Below, piece by piece: positions 62,290 to 64,000 of a stretch of 64,000 nt of DNA (position 1 is its first letter; each line of letters opens with the position of its first letter). The DNA lies in the NCBI RefSeq assembly GCF_900101175.1, contig NZ_FNFQ01000011.1, positions 114,736-178,735 of the forward strand. The letters run 5' to 3'. Below the pieces are notes generated by a model. It was not told the origin of the DNA. It saw only the letters and a list, made by a program, of their open reading frames with translations, and searched no databases. The DNA comes from Stenotrophomonas pavanii (lineage in GTDB: Bacteria > Pseudomonadota > Gammaproteobacteria > Xanthomonadales > Xanthomonadaceae). A program made the position numbers and the translations under genes.

Positions 62290-63015
62290 ATGACTGCATC
62301 CCGCCTGTGCCAGCTGGCCGCGTTCGGCCTGCTGGCGACCTCGGCCAGCGCCCCGGCGCTGGCACAGACGCCCGCCCTCGCCACCTCTGCCGATGACCTG
62401 GCTGCGCTGTTGTCGCGCAGCGCGCCCAGGGCCGACCGCCACGTGCTGCAGCTGGCGGCGCACGCCATGCGCTGCGCGCTGCAGCGGCCGGAGCTGGGCA
62501 TCAACGGTGATCGCCTCAGCGTGATCGACTATTCGCGGCCGTCCACCGAGCCGCGCCTGTGGGTGTTCGACCTGGCCCACCAGCGCCTGCTGTTCGAGGA
62601 ATGGGTGGCGCACGGCCGCAACAGTGGCGAGAACCGCACCGAACACTTCTCCAACCGCGACGGCAGTTTCATGTCCAGTCTCGGCGCGTTCACCGCGCAG
62701 GAGACCTACATGGGCGGCAACGGGTATTCGCTGCGCCTGGCCGGGCTGGAGCCGGGCTTCAACGACCGTGCGCGCGAACGCGCGATCGTCATCCATGGCG
62801 CGCCCTATGTGAACCCGGCCACCGCGCAGCTGCAGGGGCGGCTGGGCCGCAGCCTGGGTTGCCCGGCGGTGCGCCTGTCGGTGGCCAAGCCACTGATCGA
62901 TGCGTTGCGCGGCGGCACCATGGTGTTCGCCTATTACCCCGACCAGGACTGGCTGAAGCATTCGCAGCTGCTGGGCGGCGAGTGTGGTGGCCAGGGGACG
63001 CTCGCCACGCGGTGA
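62290..63015 (+). CDS. Murein L,D-transpeptidase catalytic-domain family protein
   Basis: A 241-residue secreted protein. The signal segment is SRLCQLAAFGLLATSASAPALA; the core includes LSVIDYSRPSTEPRLWVFDLAHQRLLFEEWVAHGRNSG and IVIHGAPYVNPATAQLQGRLGRSLGCPAVRLSVAKPLIDAL. The HGAPY...SLGCPAVR motif supplies His and Cys of a YkuD-type site. It follows the larger transpeptidase by 17 bp, so the two form a unit for peptidoglycan remodelling. ATG 62290 is used; a GTG at 62284 is possible. Confidence 0.87.
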   Translation: MTASRLCQLAAFGLLATSASAPALAQTPALATSADDLAALLSRSAPRADRHVLQLAAHAMRCALQRPELGINGDRLSVIDYSRPSTEPRLWVFDLAHQRLLFEEWVAHGRNSGENRTEHFSNRDGSFMSSLGAFTAQETYMGGNGYSLRLAGLEPGFNDRARERAIVIHGAPYVNPATAQLQGRLGRSLGCPAVRLSVAKPLIDALRGGTMVFAYYPDQDWLKHSQLLGGECGGQGTLATR

Positions 63016-63049
63016 TGCACCGCGGCGCGCGGCATGATGCAATGCGCCG

Positions 63050-63658
63050 ATGAACATCGACTCCCTGCTGCACACCCCGAGCCAGGTCATCTCCAGCCTG
63101 GACTACCGCCGCGAACGCTGGCGCAACGGCTTGGGCTGGACCCGCGAAATCCTGCGCCTGCCCGCACAGGGCGACGACTGGGCGCTGCGCCTGTCGGTGG
63201 CCGAGATCGAGCAGGATGCCGCGTTTTCCGCTTTCCCCGGCGTGGAGCGCGAACTGGTGCTGCTGCAGGGCAACGGCGTGCGCCTGCGTTTCGAAGACGG
63301 CCGCGTGGCCGAAGTGCTGCCGCCGCATGGACGGATACGGTTTGCCGGTGAAGAGGCGCTGCATGGCGAGCTGGTCGATGGCACCACCCACGACTTCAAC
63401 CTGATGTGGAAGCGCGAACTGCTGCAGGCCGAACTGCTGCATCGGCCGCTGGTTGGGTCGATGTTCTTCTTCTGCGAACCGGGCGTAGCCTGGGCGCTGC
63501 ACCTGCTGGCTGGCCAGGCCGAGTTCGGTGCCGACAGCGGCCTGCCGCCGCTGCAGGCCGGCGATACCGCGTGGTTGTCAGCGGGTGAACGGCAGCGGCA
63601 CGCGTTGCAGGGCGGGGGCGAGTTGCTGGCGATACGGGTGAGTGCGGCAGAGGGGTGA
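63050..63658 (+). CDS. HutD/Ves-family cupin protein
   Basis: A 202-residue bicupin: ERWRNGLGWTREILRLPAQGDDWALRLSVAEIEQDAAFSAFPGVERELVLLQGNGVRLRF, and LLHRPLVGSMFFFCEPGVAWALHLLAGQAEFG. The WRNGLGWTREI motif is the HutD signature. HutD is linked to histidine utilisation in Pseudomonas, but no hut genes lie in this window, so the ligand is unknown. It overlaps nothing and stands 34 bp after the transpeptidase protein. Confidence 0.88.
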   Translation: MNIDSLLHTPSQVISSLDYRRERWRNGLGWTREILRLPAQGDDWALRLSVAEIEQDAAFSAFPGVERELVLLQGNGVRLRFEDGRVAEVLPPHGRIRFAGEEALHGELVDGTTHDFNLMWKRELLQAELLHRPLVGSMFFFCEPGVAWALHLLAGQAEFGADSGLPPLQAGDTAWLSAGERQRHALQGGGELLAIRVSAAEG

Positions 63659-63680
63659 TTCCCGGGCGCCGGTGGGCACT

Positions 63681-63701
63681 ATCCACGCATGGCGTGGATC
63701 T
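63681..63701. repeat. SMAG/REP palindrome truncated at an IS110 junction
   Basis: ATCCACGC-ATG-GCGTGGATCT is the same palindrome as at 38200-38222, but its terminal AC is missing: after CT (63700-63701) the sequence changes to TATCTCTTGCC. The intact copy continues CTAC. This marks the left boundary of an inserted element. Confidence 0.75.
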
Positions 63702-63738
63702 TATCTCTTGCCGATCTGGCACCTTGGTTGCCGAGAGC

Positions 63739-63873
63739 CCGGCGTGGGCGACCGTGTGGATCCAGGTCTTGCGACCGAGAAGTAGCTTGGGTCCCCACGC
63801 CGGATTCTCCCTGAACCGCCCGAACAGTTGGTTGAGTTGGCGCTCGAACTGATAAGACTGGGCAAGCGGGGAG
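63739..63873 (+). ncRNA. Candidate bridge RNA of the IS110 element
   Basis: Two structured loops can be drawn. Loop 1: stem 63739-63748/63794-63803 (10 bp, CCGGCGTGGG), with apical stem GGTC-TTGC-GACC at 63765-63776. Its 5' internal strand holds GTGGATC (63756-63762), identical to the target left of the insertion core. Its 3' strand holds GTAG (63782-63785), complementary to the CTAC expected at the intact target. Loop 2: CTCCC/GGGAG (63807-63811/63869-63873) and GCCC/GGGC (63818-63821/63860-63863) enclose GATAAG (63851-63856), complementary to CTTATC across the element's left junction (63700-63705). RNA ends are not defined. Bridge RNAs of this layout are known for IS110-family elements such as IS621; this one is a prediction. 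Confidence 0.55.
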
Positions 63874-63908
63874 AGCTCTCGACCCTGTCAGCCTAGCGGA
63901 GTTCTGCC

Positions 63909-64000
63909 ATGTTTGGGATCGGGATTGATGTGAGCAAAGCCACGCTGGATGTGGCCGTCCATGGAGAGCAGTTTCGCCAATTCAGCAACGACAAGCGCGG
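63909..64000 (+). CDS. IS110-family transposase (5' part, runs off the window)
   Basis: The first 30 residues, MFGIGIDVSKATLDVAV..., carry the RuvC-like GIDVSK motif that opens IS110 recombinases; the Asp at position 7 is the first DEDD catalytic residue. It continues to the window end without a stop. The enzyme is expected to use a bridge RNA and a catalytic Ser in a C-terminal Tnp domain, neither of which can be checked here. Confidence 0.85.
   Translation, partial: MFGIGIDVSKATLDVAVHGEQFRQFSNDKR

Larger units (their letters stand above)
63702..64000 (+). mobile_element. IS110-family insertion sequence, left part
   Basis: The element starts right after the CT of the interrupted palindrome. 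It has about 207 bp of non-coding left end and then a DEDD-type transposase that runs off the window. Long structured left ends are typical of the IS110 group, which lacks terminal inverted repeats and targets short core dinucleotides, often CT. The right end is not visible. Confidence 0.75.

Noticed and set aside
63701..63740. A sigma-54-like TGGCAC...TTGC at 63717-63732
   Set aside because: The match is accidental: it is inside the IS110 left end, and spacing and downstream context do not fit a -24/-12 promoter.

Overview
The window comes from a GC-rich xanthomonad, almost certainly a member of the Stenotrophomonas maltophilia complex. Three chromosomal signatures of that species group are present: a smqnrR-smtcrA operon divergent from a Qnr-type pentapeptide gene, a soxR-mfsA divergent pair, and many GTAG-tipped palindromes of the SMAG/REP kind. 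The housekeeping blocks (kds-lpt-rpoN-pts, pilTU, yqgE-ruvX-pyrB, purMN, murU-amgK) are in the order expected for Xanthomonadaceae. I saw no rRNA or tRNA gene and no CRISPR array.

Layout. 1-4.1 kb: DUF2946 protein, TonB receptor and PepSY protein (probable metal or siderophore uptake). 4.1-6.9 kb: DeoR regulator and MFS pump opposite smqnr. 6.8-21.8 kb: accessory and regulatory genes, mostly divergent regulator/target pairs (LysR/GST, MocR/EamA, LysR/DHA2 pump, SoxR/MfsA, LysR/SDR); several have a palindrome in the shared promoter. 21.8-25.7 kb: proC-yggS opposite pilT-pilU. 25.8-35.4 kb: mixed metabolism, including tag, yqgE-ruvX-pyrB and mgtE, with a decayed REP-associated transposase at 32.5 kb. 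35.6-46.2 kb: one long minus-strand block, kdsD-kdsC-lptC-lptA-lptB-rpoN-hpf-ptsN-hprK-rapZ, then EIIA-HPr-EI. It couples LPS core and transport genes to sigma-54 and a PTS with no sugar permease in view. 46.2-56.2 kb: ibaG-murA-EF-hand protein, two DUF3108 paralogues, purN...purM with three membrane proteins between, and DUF2066-perM-hda. 56.7-63.7 kb: peptidoglycan recycling (murU-amgK), a dipeptidase, an HhH protein, two L,D-transpeptidase-type proteins and HutD. The window ends inside an IS110-family element.

Mobile and repeat layer. (1) The IS110 element interrupts a SMAG palindrome exactly at a CT dinucleotide. Its non-coding left end folds like a bridge RNA, and short loop segments match the target (GTGGATC, GTAG) and the element's own end (GATAAG). 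(2) Two composite repeats, at 38.2-38.4 and 56.3-56.5 kb, have the same three-part order. Each holds a 102-104 bp hairpin with a related 52-nt centre, but arms that differ between copies while pairing perfectly within each copy. (3) Two 27-28 bp perfect inverted repeats with the same arm sequence sit between convergent genes. (4) The transposase remnant is flanked by its own REP palindromes.

Starts were moved downstream from the longest open frame wherever a Shine-Dalgarno sequence, signal peptide or family length supported it; each entry says so.
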